Assembly: GCA_038260095.1 (NCBI GenBank) | Contig: JBBSOC010000001.1 | Span: 1-64,000 of the forward strand | From: QHCE01 sp038260095 | Lineage (GTDB): Bacteria; Actinomycetota; Actinomycetes; Mycobacteriales; QHCE01 | DNA length: 64,000 nucleotides | Direction of reading: 5' to 3' | Shown: positions 1 through 8,488 of the stretch, one piece after another | How the letters are laid out: each line of letters opens with the position of its first letter | Numbering within the stretch: position 1 is the first letter of the stretch | The notes under the pieces: model-generated | The model's database searches: none | What the model was told of the DNA's origin: nothing | What the model saw: the letters and a program-made list of their open reading frames with translations, nothing else | Translations under genes and position numbers: made by a program

Positions 1-188
1 ACCGCGTCGCCATTGGAGGCGTGCTCCAGGCCGGCCATAATCTAGAGCACCGGTGATTTACCAGCCCCGTAGGGGCCCACTATGCCGATTTTGGCGCCGG
101 GGAGAAACGCGAGCGTGACGTCATCGAGGATGACTTTGTCGCCATGGGACTTACGGACCTTATGCATGGTGTAGATGTAGGAAGCCAC
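1..188 (-). pseudogene. ettA: EttA-type ABC-F ATPase, N-terminal fragment with in-frame stop
   Basis: Reading leftward from a GTG at 188 gives a clear start of an energy-dependent translational throttle ATPase: YTMHKVRK, then DKVILDDVTLAFLPGAK and a Walker A loop. The loop reads GPYGAGKSPVL where the family has GPNGAGKSSVL. At 42-44 an in-frame TAG stands where an arginine is normal, before IMAGLE. Both substitutions in the P-loop and the stop point to decay. The family gates the ribosomal E site according to ATP/ADP. The rest lies outside the window, so a full-length second copy cannot be excluded. Confidence 0.7.
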
Positions 189-250
189 GACAACAATTGT
201 CGCATCGCCACACAGCGGCGGCGCACGTGCACTCGATAGGAGATTCGGCT

Positions 251-1447
251 ATGGCCGATAGCGCGAACGCGCGAGAGCTAGCGATCCGCAGCATCGTTAG
301 CGGCGGAATCCTCGCCACCGATTACGACGGCTGTTCAAGTCCGCTGCATGACATCGCAGAAGAAGCGTGGCGAATTCGCGGTGTGCTACCTGCCATGCAG
401 GAGCTGGGTACCGTACCTCGCGGGCTGGTCGTGGTGATCAGCGGACGCCCACGGAGATTCACTGAAGGAAAGCGGGGCATCGAGGACTTTCTACGTACCA
501 ACCAAGTGCACGAACGTGATTCGACCGGGGCCAATATTCTCGGCACCGAGGTACCCACAGCACACTTTGACCCAGACGGCATGGGATACGTGCTGGACGA
601 CGGTCGACGTGGTGGGATCCATGTCATCGCCAACCACGGCGCCGATATGGATCCCAGCCTGATCCAAACTGAGGAGGACGAGGTGCTCGCCGGACAGCTC
701 TTCGCCCCGATGAGCGAGACAGACGCCGAGATCCGGGAACGGTTGATTGCCGAACTCCCCACAACGCTGCAAGACAAATTCCCGGACTTCCCAATCACCC
801 AGGAAGTGGATCCCGCTCAGCCCGAGCGCATATACCTCGAAGTCAAGCCCGAAGGGGTAGCGGTCCATACGCGCACACTGGCCAAGACACGGCCAGGGGA
901 GGCTGCGGGGGTGTTGGCCTTTACCGAAGAGTTCTACCGAAACCGCGCCGAGGCATGGGGGCATGAGCTGCACGCCACTCCTGGCAGCAACGTGCTCGAT
1001 ATCCAAGTGAGGCCGGCGAGCAAAGGCAGGCCCATCATCTATCTGAAGCAGAAATTTCCTGGCCAACCCATTACCTACATCGGCGACGACATCACCGATA
1101 TCGCGGCAATGCGCCAACTGACCGAAGGCGACACGGCTATCATCATCGGCAATAGGATCACTGAGGAACTGGACAGGCAAGGCCTCGCCCTAGGCGTGAA
1201 CGTGCTGCGGTTAGCCGATCCCGGGGAGCTTGCCGCCTTCCTCGGCGACGCGGCCGCAGCGCATACACTCTCAACTCAAGGCCAGCAGCGAAGAGTTTCC
1301 GACGCTGCTACTCGGGTGCCCCTCCGGCTTGGGGACCCTAGGACACCTAGACACGCCGTGGGTAGCGCGCCAGCTACTGGCGGTGTTTTCAGGGCGAGTG
1401 TCCTTACTGAATCGTTTCAAGTGACGCAAATATCAGCCAACCACTGA
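251..1447 (+). CDS. otsB: Trehalose-6-phosphate phosphatase OtsB
   Basis: This HAD-superfamily phosphatase removes phosphate from trehalose 6-phosphate, the second step of trehalose synthesis. Motif I is TDYDGCSSPL near residue 24; the two aspartates are present, but the usual threonine after DYDG is cysteine. Motif II is VVVISGRP and the last acidic motif is YIGDDITDIAAM near residue 275. The start chosen is ATG 251, preceded by AGGAGA at 238-243; an in-frame ATG at 197 lacks such a site. The protein is 398 aa. The last 60 residues after ELAAFLGDAAAA do not look like the family and may reflect an old frameshift. otsA follows 63 bp downstream. Confidence 0.88.
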   Translation: MADSANARELAIRSIVSGGILATDYDGCSSPLHDIAEEAWRIRGVLPAMQELGTVPRGLVVVISGRPRRFTEGKRGIEDFLRTNQVHERDSTGANILGTEVPTAHFDPDGMGYVLDDGRRGGIHVIANHGADMDPSLIQTEEDEVLAGQLFAPMSETDAEIRERLIAELPTTLQDKFPDFPITQEVDPAQPERIYLEVKPEGVAVHTRTLAKTRPGEAAGVLAFTEEFYRNRAEAWGHELHATPGSNVLDIQVRPASKGRPIIYLKQKFPGQPITYIGDDITDIAAMRQLTEGDTAIIIGNRITEELDRQGLALGVNVLRLADPGELAAFLGDAAAAHTLSTQGQQRRVSDAATRVPLRLGDPRTPRHAVGSAPATGGVFRASVLTESFQVTQISANH

Positions 1448-1510
1448 AAACCAACCAGGCTTACTGGGACAATTGAGCCTTAGTAACTGCATCTACCGAA
1501 AAGGGCACAC

Positions 1511-3061
1511 ATGGCTCAAGATCTCACCATAGCCTCCTATCGGCTCCCGGTGAGCCTCGACAGGGCTACCGGTGAGCTCCTGCCCAGTATGGGCGGGCTC
1601 GCTACCGCCTTGGCGAGCGTGAAACCGCCAGCTTCGCATTGGGTGGGTGCACTAGACGGCGATGGTGCCGGCCTACACGAGGGCCAGACCAACTACCACC
1701 CACTTGGAATGTCCGATGAGGAAAAAGCTGGGCATTACGCCGGTTTCAGCAACGGGGTAATGTGGCCGGTGTACCACGGGCTGCCCGAATTCGTTCCAGG
1801 CCCAGAGGACACCGGATTCTGGACGAGCGCAGCGGACGAGTGGTACAAGCAATACCGCGAGGTGAACCAACGTTATGCCGCCGAATTGGTGCGGCATGCA
1901 TCGCCGAATTCATTGGAGTGGGTACACGACTATCAGCTACAACTCGTTCCCGCGATGCTGCGGACGCAGCGCCCCGACCTCACGATCGGATTCTTCCTGC
2001 ACATCCCCTTCCCTAGCTACGAGCATTATGCCCGGATCCCACACCACGAGGAGCTACTTACCGGCCTACTCACCAACGACGTTCTGGGATTTCAAACCAC
2101 ACGCGAAGTTGACAATTTCACCACAATATTAACGCAAGTTCTCGGCCGCGGCACTCCACTATTGGTGAACAACCAGGCAGTTCGCCTACAGGATGGCGCT
2201 ATCTACATCGGCGACCGCCAACTGCGCGTGGACGCCTATCCCATTTCCATCGACTTCGCCAAGTACGACGCTTTAGGCCGTAACGACGAGGTTCGCGCCG
2301 AGGCTCAGCGAATACGTGACACACTCGGGAATCGAAAGATCGTCGCCGGCATCGAGCGGCTCGATTACACCAAGGGCATTTCCGAACGCCTGGACGCGCT
2401 CGAGCTCCTGCTAAAGGAAGGCCAGTTCAATCCACGAGAGCATGTTATGTACTTGTCTTTCGCCAACTTCCGAAAAGGAGTCGAGGCGACACAACAATAC
2501 GCCAAACAGCTCGCCGAGCGGATAGCGAAGATCAACAAAGCCTCCACAGTGGTTGACCCGGAAACCGGGGAGCGCTGGCAACCGATTCACGATCATTGGG
2601 AGGATACGCCGCCAGAGCTTGTACCCGCGGTATATCTAGCAGCTGATGTGATGACAATTACGCCGCTGCGAGACGGCATGAACCTCATGGCAAAAGAATT
2701 CGTAGCGGCTCGGAGTGACGAAGGTGGGGCGCTTGTGCTTGGCAAAGGGGCTGGAGCAGCGTTAGAACTCGAGCTCGATGGCAACGGAGCGTTGATCGTG
2801 GACCCCCGCACCTCTCACGAGCTTGCCAATGCCATAAAGCGCGGCCTGGCGATGCCGAGGGAGGAGCAGGGAAACCGCATGCGCCGTATGCGCAGCTGGG
2901 TGCAGGACCACCAAGTCGATGCCTGGAGCGCGAGTTTCGTCCATGACCTGCGCCAAGCCCAGGCACAACGAGCGACCCAATCGTCTACCGGCGGTCTCAG
3001 AGTAAGCAGCCGACCACCGACGGCGCCACTGCGAACCACTGGTAGACCCCTAGACCCCTAG
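1511..3061 (+). CDS. otsA: Trehalose-6-phosphate synthase OtsA (GT20)
   Basis: This glycosyltransferase joins UDP-glucose (or another NDP-glucose) to glucose 6-phosphate, giving the substrate of OtsB encoded just upstream. Family marks are in order: RLPV near residue 12, MGGLATAL near 27, WVHDYQLQLVP near 136, FFLHIPFPSYEHYARIP near 162, ERLDYTKGISERLDA near 281 and TPLRDGMNLMAKEF near 386. The basic and acidic residues that bind substrate are retained. The 516-aa length is normal for an actinobacterial OtsA with a short tail. AAAGGG lies about 8 nt before the ATG. The stop codon is supplied by an 8-bp tandem repeat, so the last residues RPLDP are repeat-encoded. Confidence 0.95.
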   Translation: MAQDLTIASYRLPVSLDRATGELLPSMGGLATALASVKPPASHWVGALDGDGAGLHEGQTNYHPLGMSDEEKAGHYAGFSNGVMWPVYHGLPEFVPGPEDTGFWTSAADEWYKQYREVNQRYAAELVRHASPNSLEWVHDYQLQLVPAMLRTQRPDLTIGFFLHIPFPSYEHYARIPHHEELLTGLLTNDVLGFQTTREVDNFTTILTQVLGRGTPLLVNNQAVRLQDGAIYIGDRQLRVDAYPISIDFAKYDALGRNDEVRAEAQRIRDTLGNRKIVAGIERLDYTKGISERLDALELLLKEGQFNPREHVMYLSFANFRKGVEATQQYAKQLAERIAKINKASTVVDPETGERWQPIHDHWEDTPPELVPAVYLAADVMTITPLRDGMNLMAKEFVAARSDEGGALVLGKGAGAALELELDGNGALIVDPRTSHELANAIKRGLAMPREEQGNRMRRMRSWVQDHQVDAWSASFVHDLRQAQAQRATQSSTGGLRVSSRPPTAPLRTTGRPLDP

Positions 3062-3082
3062 ACCCCTAGACCCCTAGACCCC
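3043..3082. repeat. Five exact copies of TAGACCCC at the otsA stop
   Basis: The 8-bp unit TAGACCCC occurs five times head to tail. The first two copies are read as the end of OtsA and the third gives its TAG stop. Because 8 is not a multiple of 3, the unit rotates through all frames, and any copy-number change still meets a stop within three units. Such a tract is a likely slippage site, and the change would alter only the extreme C-terminus. Confidence 0.95.
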
Positions 3083-3125
3083 GGGAGACTTCCAGGCCCC
3101 AAGAGACGGAAAGGCTAAGTCCGCG

Positions 3126-4340
3126 CTACACGCCGCGGCTACCCCGGCCGTTGGCAGCGGCGCTACCTGCTAAGTGCGCTGTCTGCGACCCGCTGAGCTC
3201 TTCAGGAATCGCCGGCTCCGCTAGCTCGCTGGGAAACTTCAGCGGGGCTAGCAGCGGCGGGGCTTGCTCAGCATCTTTGGCTGCTTGATCGCCACGCGGC
3301 GAAGGGGAAGCCGCTTCGGCCTCAAGCGGATCCGCGGACGTTTCACCTGTCATCTCGGCGTCGCCGACGCCTAACTGCTTGCGCCGCAGGTGCGAAATGG
3401 AACGCGACTGCCGCCCAGGTGTGGGAGTTGCCCGGATAGCTGGCCGAACAAAGCGACTTTGCTGCTGTCGAGCGGACGTTCCAGAGAACAGTTCGTCGGC
3501 CACCGCATGGTTCATTGCCCCAACGCTGATGTTCCGACCTTCCGGCCAGGACTGATCTTCATCAGAAGCGTCGCGGCTCGGACTAGCCAAAGGTGGTGTA
3601 GACGTGTGATTGGCTTCTGGTTTGGAGCTGCGGGGTGACGGCTTAGGGGCCAACCGACTGCCATGAAAACCGCTACTAGCCGACTCGACGCTCGGAGCGT
3701 CTATTGCGCTTGCCGCTGCGGTTTCCCGGCGCAACGGAACGGACACACCGAAAGGCGCAGCAGTCTGACCCGCGGAGGAAGCACCTAGTTCCAGCAGCTG
3801 ACAACCTTGATCATCGGTATACATCGCCGCGCGAAGCACCGAGACTGGCGCACCGGTGTCGGTGAGGAAACCCAGAGCGGCCTCGGCTGAGCTAGTCATC
3901 GCAGTTGCCACAATCATTAACTGCGGGGTGCGAGAGCCCGATTCTGGCGCGATCGGCGAAGTGGTTCCGCTGAACTCCTGCCAGTCATGCCAAAAATCGT
4001 CGTTTTCCCGCCAGTAACAGCTGGCGAGTTCGCTGACGGTTACGCCGCGCGCCCAACCAACCTGCTCCAAGCAGAATGCCAAACCAGCGGAATCGACCGT
4101 GGCCCCGGCGTACAGCACCACTATTTCACCCTGCTCGTCTAACGCGACGATGGCCGGTGCATCCTCGTCGCCATCAGCACTGCCCCGAACAACTGGCAGC
4201 AGCCGCCGGCCCACAACAGCAGACAGGTCTGACCACAACGCCTCCATGAGAGCCTCGGTAGCCTCCACGTGAGGCACTGACTCACCAGTGACGCGTCGAA
4301 ACGGGATCAAACCTTGTGCGGAGACACGAAACAACGACAT
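3126..4340 (-). CDS. Hypothetical protein with an ordered N-terminal domain and a disordered C-terminal half
   Basis: I do not recognise this 404-aa protein. Residues 1-190 look globular; they include the hydrophobic strand PAIVALDEQGEIVVLYAG near 63-80 and aromatic motifs CYWREND and FWHDW. From about residue 205 to the end it is rich in Ser, Pro, Ala and charged residues and probably unstructured. There is no signal peptide or membrane span. The acidic strand followed by E-x-V recalls nucleases of the PD-(D/E)XK fold, but that is only an impression. ATG 4340 has GAGGAAG 5 nt upstream. It converges with otsA. Confidence 0.7.
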   Translation of the reverse strand: MSLFRVSAQGLIPFRRVTGESVPHVEATEALMEALWSDLSAVVGRRLLPVVRGSADGDEDAPAIVALDEQGEIVVLYAGATVDSAGLAFCLEQVGWARGVTVSELASCYWRENDDFWHDWQEFSGTTSPIAPESGSRTPQLMIVATAMTSSAEAALGFLTDTGAPVSVLRAAMYTDDQGCQLLELGASSAGQTAAPFGVSVPLRRETAAASAIDAPSVESASSGFHGSRLAPKPSPRSSKPEANHTSTPPLASPSRDASDEDQSWPEGRNISVGAMNHAVADELFSGTSARQQQSRFVRPAIRATPTPGRQSRSISHLRRKQLGVGDAEMTGETSADPLEAEAASPSPRGDQAAKDAEQAPPLLAPLKFPSELAEPAIPEELSGSQTAHLAGSAAANGRGSRGV

Positions 4341-4756
4341 GAGCTTCCTCGGTTGGTGCTGAACAAATCATTCCGAAAGCAGCTAGCCTGCAGTAAAAAC
4401 GTTGCACTAGCCTGGCTACCTTCGTTGGAAATTAGTAATGCCACCTGGCGCGAGCACCACGTGTTTACGCAACGTTTTCTTTCCGGCGGAGAGAACCAGA
4501 ACTCAGCAGCCCAGGGGCAAGGCTGCTTTGGGGCCTTGAGCAAGCATCCCTGTGGGTGAAGCCAGAGTCAAAGCACCGACAGCTTGGGCGCGAGAGGTTC
4601 GAATTGACCGAGAAGAACGAACAAACATGGTGCACGACAGTAACCACGTTGTCGCACTCAATGCCACCCCGCTTCCCGCGCGTCTGACAGATTCTTAACA
4701 GACTTATACAACAAACATAGAGCCCTCAGCTACGCTTTGGGTTGCCGTATAGCTCA
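4341..4756. other. Intergenic stretch without a supported gene
   Basis: Short open frames exist here on both strands, but none has a ribosome site, a family motif or coding-like composition. The left end must carry the promoter of the leftward unknown gene at 3126-4340. The AT-richer segment near 4685-4720 is a candidate promoter zone for the rightward tRNA. Confidence 0.5.
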
Positions 4757-4890
4757 TGCCGGTTCTGCAGCACCAAACTATGTCCATGTTGCCGGCTTCA
4801 CCACCCTGTGGTTCAGTACGCTATAGATAGCACGTCACTAGCCCTCGTAGCTCAGTGGATAGAGCACCAGACTTCTAATCTGATGGTCGC
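4757..4890 (+). repeat. Left copy of the tRNA-Arg flank repeat (island boundary)
   Basis: This stretch, starting TGCCGGTTCTGC and ending GGTCGC inside the tRNA, recurs at 14792-14927 with a limited number of mismatches. It contains the tRNA promoter region, with a TATAGAT -10-like box near 4821-4827, and the first 50 nt of the tRNA. Between the two copies lie the toxin/immunity island and the IS3-type element, so the pair marks the island ends. Confidence 0.85.
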
Positions 4891-4913
4891 TGGTTCGAAT
4901 CCAGCCGAGGGCA
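4841..4913 (+). tRNA. tRNA-Arg (anticodon TCT)
   Basis: The acceptor stem GCCCTCG pairs with CGAGGGC at 4906-4912, followed by discriminator A. The D arm GCTCAGTGGATAGAGC, the anticodon loop CTTCTAA (anticodon TCT) and the T arm GCTGGTTCGAATCCAGC are all complete. CCA is not encoded. It is the intact member of a pair; the truncated partner sits at 14878-14927. Confidence 0.96.
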
Positions 4914-5281
4914 CTGATCAACCATGCCATAAAGTTGGCGCTCCAACAGGCCGCGCAGAATAGGCAGTATGGACGGTAACGCTCACATGTGCGGCTTTGA
5001 CCGTGTCTCCGCGAACGAGAGGACCTTCATTGATCGCACGCGAGTGGTCCAGTTCAGCCGGTAAGTTGGATCGATCGCTACAGAGCAGCGTTTGCCATCC
5101 GCCAGTGACGGCTCTCGATCCCACCTTACTGATCGCCATCACGCAGCGCATCTCGAAACGCCCTGACGACGTCCCATGGCAACCGAACGTCTCCCAGGAA
5201 AATCGACGCGGTGGCGTTCCGGCCTGGCCACACCAGCCGGTCGGTCAGCACTGAGGTCTACCACTGGAGGCCGATCCTGTC
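4914..5281. other. Island left edge, no supported gene
   Basis: Several overlapping short frames are present, but none is recognisable. The segment holds a ~63 bp repeat (4955-5017) shared with 10516-10579. It leads into the damaged toxin gene at 5282. The stretch between tRNA and toxin may be debris from earlier insertions. Confidence 0.5.
4955..5017. repeat. 63-bp dispersed repeat, copy 1
   Basis: Starting GCAGAATAGGCAGTATGG and ending at GCGAACG, this segment matches 10516-10579 with about seven differences and one length change. Copy 1 is 42 bp past the tRNA-Arg 3' end; copy 2 is just upstream of the SitI3-like immunity gene. The length change breaks any shared reading frame, so it is more likely a DNA element or an old gene scrap. 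Confidence 0.75.
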
Positions 5282-5973
5282 TTGTTGGCGGAGGTCAACG
5301 CGGGTTTCACGGTGTCGGTTGTTCGGCAGTTCGGGCAAGCGGTTGAGCAGACTCACCGCGACGCCACCGAGACGGTCGGCAAGATGACTCAGGCGTATCA
5401 GGGCGCGGCGACCCAGCAGATGCAGTCGGGTTGGGCTCAACTGTCCTCCCAACACGTCGACGAGATCGTCGCAGGCTGCACTGTTCTTTCCGGGGCGTTG
5501 GAGGTCGGGCGGTCTGGATCGTCGCCCACAAGGTCGAGGCGTTGGTCATCCTGGTCGAGATGGCAGTGGAATTCCTGGAAGCCCAGGCGGCCGCGGTGGA
5601 AACCCTCGGGGCCTCCGAGTTCTGACATGGCTGGAGAACTACGGGCCATCTTCACCGCTCTAAAAAAGGACGCCGAGAACGCGCTGCGTAGTATTGGTCA
5701 GCACTTCGGCAAGTTTTGGTCACGACACCGCCAACAAGGCCGAAGAGGCGCTCAAAGCGACAAAAAGCCACCGAGCACGATCTCAAAAGCAAGTGGGACG
5801 GGATCAAGACCAAGCAGGGTCTCGATGGGATAAAACCAGCTCAAGTTACCCGCAAGCCGCCCCCGGTCGATACGGTTGCTGGCCGTCGACCCATCAACTC
5901 CGCTGGTGCCGTAAAGCACACCGGAGGTGCTGCAATCATTCGCAGTCGTGCCGCCAAGCACAATTTAGATTGA
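5282..5973 (+). pseudogene. Secreted-toxin N-terminal domain (type VII-like), frameshifted
   Basis: Joining frames gives a helical N-terminal domain: FTVSVVRQFGQAVEQTHRD near residue 9, then GWAQLSSQHVDEIV, a frame change near 5515, and VWIVAHKVEALVILVEMAVE followed by AAAVETLG. This helix-rich arrangement resembles the N-terminal regions of actinobacterial type VII-exported polymorphic toxins. A further stretch with KKATEHDLKSKW and GIKTKQGLDG follows after more frame changes and ends at 5973, too short for a normal toxin domain. The start is uncertain (TTG 5282). The SUKH immunity gene follows 12 bp later, as expected for a toxin-immunity pair. Confidence 0.6.
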
Positions 5974-5985
5974 GGAACAAATACC

Positions 5986-6510
5986 GTGATTCAATTCATC
6001 ACATCTGGCCCTCCTGCTACCGCCGAACAAATTTCTCAGGTGCAGCAGACACTTGGTCGTGACCTTCCCGGCCCCTATGTGGAATTCCTGCGCACTCAAA
6101 ACGGTGGTCGCCCAGAGCCAAACATGTGCGATCTCCCCGAGGCTCGTTATTGGAGTGTTGGTGTCAGCGAGTTCTTCGGCATAGATCGGTCGCCAGATCT
6201 CCTTCAGCAGCGTCGTTCCTGCGAGGATAGGGTTCCCGAAGATCTGCTCGCGGTTGCTGATGCCGAAGGCGGCAACCTGATCTGCCTGGCGCTTGCGGGG
6301 GACCACCGCGGCGCAGTCTTGTTCTGGGATCACGAAGAAGAATCAGAGGATGACGAACCTCCGGGATACGGAAATGTGCATCGAGTCGCCTCTGACTTCG
6401 ATGCCTTCACCATCGCCCTCCATCCGGTGGCAGACCAGCCGTTACCAAGCCAGGTGCAGGAAGCATGGATCGATCCCGATTTTCTTACTGAGATCCGCAA
6501 AGATAGGTAA
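5986..6510 (+). CDS. SMI1/KNR4 (SUKH) family immunity protein
   Basis: The 174-aa protein has the SUKH layout: an early LPGPYVEFLRTQNGG segment near residue 25, the FFGI motif followed by a helix, DLLAVADAEGGNLICLAL near 88, then AVLFWDHEEE near 110, and a C-terminal segment ending DFLTEIRK. SUKH proteins bind and neutralise diverse toxins in polymorphic toxin systems. The gene is intact while its upstream toxin gene is broken, so it may now act only against toxins from neighbours. The start is ATG 5986. Confidence 0.88.
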   Translation: MIQFITSGPPATAEQISQVQQTLGRDLPGPYVEFLRTQNGGRPEPNMCDLPEARYWSVGVSEFFGIDRSPDLLQQRRSCEDRVPEDLLAVADAEGGNLICLALAGDHRGAVLFWDHEEESEDDEPPGYGNVHRVASDFDAFTIALHPVADQPLPSQVQEAWIDPDFLTEIRKDR

Positions 6511-6514
6511 TCTC

Positions 6515-6767
6515 TCGACCGAGCGGGTCATTAAACCATCAGCACCATAAGCATTTACACCCCGACCCGTCTCGTTATAGGCCTAAAAATAGGAACGTTG
6601 TTCCGGTCCAGCCAGCCCGTGAGCCGCGCTTTTTGAATCATAGTCGAAGAAGAGTTGATTACGTCAGCAGAGTTCCCGTCCGAGTCATAAGCATATCGGA
6701 TAAGCGTGACTCCTTGCGCGTTCTTCTCCATGGAGATGGAGAGCAGTGATTCGATCGCCGTTGGTCT
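6515..6767 (-). pseudogene. Rhs/YD-repeat fragment
   Basis: On the minus strand one frame reads GVTLIRYAYDSDGNSADVIN, then LTGWLDRNN; after a frame change near 6586 it continues AYNETGRG, then ADGLMTR. These are degenerate YD repeats of an Rhs cage protein, where YxYDxxGR and W.DRNGN spacings are usual. No start is present and a TAG closes the frame upstream. It lies downstream of the minus-strand toxin/immunity scraps at 7065-7715, as in arrays of displaced Rhs modules. Confidence 0.7.
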
Positions 6768-7064
6768 CTACGCTGATTCAGTGCCTCACCTGAAATGCCG
6801 GACCATCGGTCAGAACTCCCATCCTGGTCGCAGTCAAGATCGATACGGTGTTTGGCTCGGCCGCCGATCACTTGCAATGGCAACCCTGCAGATGTGTTGA
6901 CTGATGAAAAATGGAAGGTAAGACCGGGCTCGTGATCAGTGATAGCTCCTGTTCTTGGAATGTGTCTCCCGTTTACTTAAGGGCAGCTGCGCTAGCGCGC
7001 GCTCTGCATCCTCGCTACGGTTGCTCTTCTCCTTCATCACGTTAACGTTGGCGTTTAAGCGATA
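6768..7064. other. No supported gene
   Basis: This stretch is AT-richer in its right half. I see no ribosome site with a plausible coding frame and no repeat. It lies between the YD-repeat scrap and the end of the broken immunity gene, so it is probably island debris. Confidence 0.4.
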
Positions 7065-7542
7065 TTATTCACCATTGCGGTTAATTGCCGAATTGAGTGG
7101 AGAATCTGACAGGTTCTCGTTAGGAAAGGTTTCAGTAAAGAAAACTAGAGCATCTTCGACCTTCAGGCCCTCGACATCGGGGGCTTGGTCGGGACCCAAT
7201 GCCACGTAGCTTAAATTGAACATGAAAATCAAACTCATTGTTGCAGTTGCCTGACCAGGGGAAACGGACCGATTGTCGAGCGATCATGCGGCTTCGCTGA
7301 ACAACGGACGACGACGAGAAAGCCCAGTTCAGAAGGTTGATCAAAAATAAGCTACGTGGCATTGGGTCGGGACCGAAGTGTTTGGTTACCACGTCATACA
7401 TGACGTCTTCAACTTGTTCCACTTCCGCGTAGCTGGGTGATTCTTTGCTAAGTAAGCTAGCAAGCAGCTCAGGAGCCCTTTCTTGAAGGATACGATACAC
7501 GACGTCACGATGAGGCTGCGCCACTTTTTCCAAGATGTTCAT
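7065..7542 (-). pseudogene. Putative immunity protein, frameshifted near its C-terminus
   Basis: ATG 7542 has GGAGAT 7 nt upstream and begins MNILEKVAQPHRDVV; the helical body runs through SPSYAEVEQVEDVMYDVV and LFLINLLNWAFSS. Near 7220-7260 the coding signal jumps to another frame, which reads MFNLSYVALGPDQAPDVEG and ends at a TAA at 7065-7067. I do not know the family. Its ATG overlaps the TGA of the toxin fragment to the right by four bases, the classic toxin-immunity arrangement, which is the main evidence for its role. Confidence 0.6.
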
Positions 7543-7715
7543 TTGGGAAATCTCCTTCCAGCACTCGATCTCGCCCATGCGGAAATAATCTTGCCGTCTT
7601 TGTTGAGGACGACGACAGCGTCTTTGCCCGTATAACGATACCCACCACCGTAATTATCGGGCTTATACTGGGACGGCTTGATCGGGTTGTTCACGGCATC
7701 CTCAGACCACAACAG
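7539..7715 (-). pseudogene. Polymorphic toxin C-terminal fragment
   Basis: Fifty-eight codons are open from 7715 to a TGA at 7539-7541. The tail reads NNPIKPSQYKPDNYGG, then YRYTGKDAVVVLNKDGK, and ends ARSSAGRR. A strand pair ending in VVVLNKDGK with a late Arg/Ser motif is typical of small beta-sheet RNase toxins at Rhs and CDI C-termini. Everything upstream is lost: a TAG lies at 7716-7718. The product is probably not made. Confidence 0.6.
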
Positions 7716-8080
7716 CTAACCAGGCGACCTGCTCTTCTTGAAGAGAAGCTCATCGCCGACTACCCGAACGGCCGACAACTACCGATCACTTAGTCCTTGC
7801 AGGCAGCAACCAGCGCGCGCCAGGCCAGTCGCCTCAACCGAATACCGGCCTGGTCGCGCGTTCAGATCGAAGTCAGCCGTCGCCGTTGCGCTGCTTCTGG
7901 GCCTCGGAGAAGTCGGCGTTGTAGCCGTCCCGGTAGCATCCTGCCTGACATTCCCTAGGCCTTGGACACTATCGGTTCCAGCGGGAGTCGCACCTAATTC
8001 TCGGTTGCCCGCGTCGGAGCCAGGAACCCGTCGCCTTCCACACGGCTCAGCTACGAGCCGCGACCACACTTCCGTCTACC
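7716..8080. other. Debris between two toxin scraps; no supported gene
   Basis: Overlapping frames on both strands are open but compositionally unconvincing, rich in Arg, Pro and Ser. The plus strand leads without a clear start into the toxin end at 8081. Some of this may be toxin linker in lost frames. I can assign no motif. Confidence 0.4.
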
Positions 8081-8488
8081 GTGGTGGAAGTTCGCCTCTT
8101 CGGGTTCAGCGAGGTCAATCTCTATCGCGCCCCCAGGGCCGGACTCGGCGGCAAGGAGCTCCTACACGGGTTCGATCCTAAAGACTATCCTGGACGTTTT
8201 GACGCACCCCAGCCTAACCCTGACGGTTCCGTCTACTTCAGACTTAATGATGAATCCATTGCGGCGAAATATAGGGGGAGAGCAGGGTACGAGAATCGTA
8301 TCCTCCGTGTCACCTTGCCTCGCGAGATCTTCGAAACCCACTTCGCCGGCAATCGTAACTTCGGTTATTCTCTGGTAAGCATTATCGATGCGGGGCCTCA
8401 ACAGCAGCTACAGGTGCCCAAGGAGTTGTTCAACATCCTGAACAGGTATGGAAAGAGATCCTGGTATGACGGCAGATCGCGACGCTGA
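8081..8488 (+). pseudogene. Polymorphic toxin C-terminal domain, N-terminally truncated
   Basis: The open frame encodes a compact domain with FSEVNLYRAPRAG near residue 9, then VYFRLNDESIAAKYRGRAG, ILRVTLPREIFE and FGYSLVSIIDAG. An early YRA motif and a late aromatic strand recall ADP-ribosyltransferase-like or other secreted toxin ends, but catalytic residues cannot be fixed by eye. There is no secretion or repeat domain in front. The S1-domain gene overlaps its 3' end, indicating a toxin-immunity pair. The true start is unknown; 8081 is only the first start codon of the frame. Confidence 0.55.

Noticed and set aside
491..1180. Long minus-strand frame inside otsB
   Set aside because: It is the mirror of a clearly coding gene with conserved HAD motifs on the plus strand.
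4314..4559. Plus-strand 81-codon frame
   Set aside because: It overlaps the start and leader of the unknown gene at 3126-4340, has no ribosome site and no recognisable motif.
4918..5151. Minus-strand frame containing VRGDTVKAAHVSVTVHTAYS
   Set aside because: Its counterpart at the second repeat copy is out of frame, so a maintained protein is unlikely.
7779..8069. Minus-strand frame ending in a YSVEATGLARAG segment
   Set aside because: Low-complexity Thr/Pro/Arg composition, no start context; probably decayed toxin sequence or chance.
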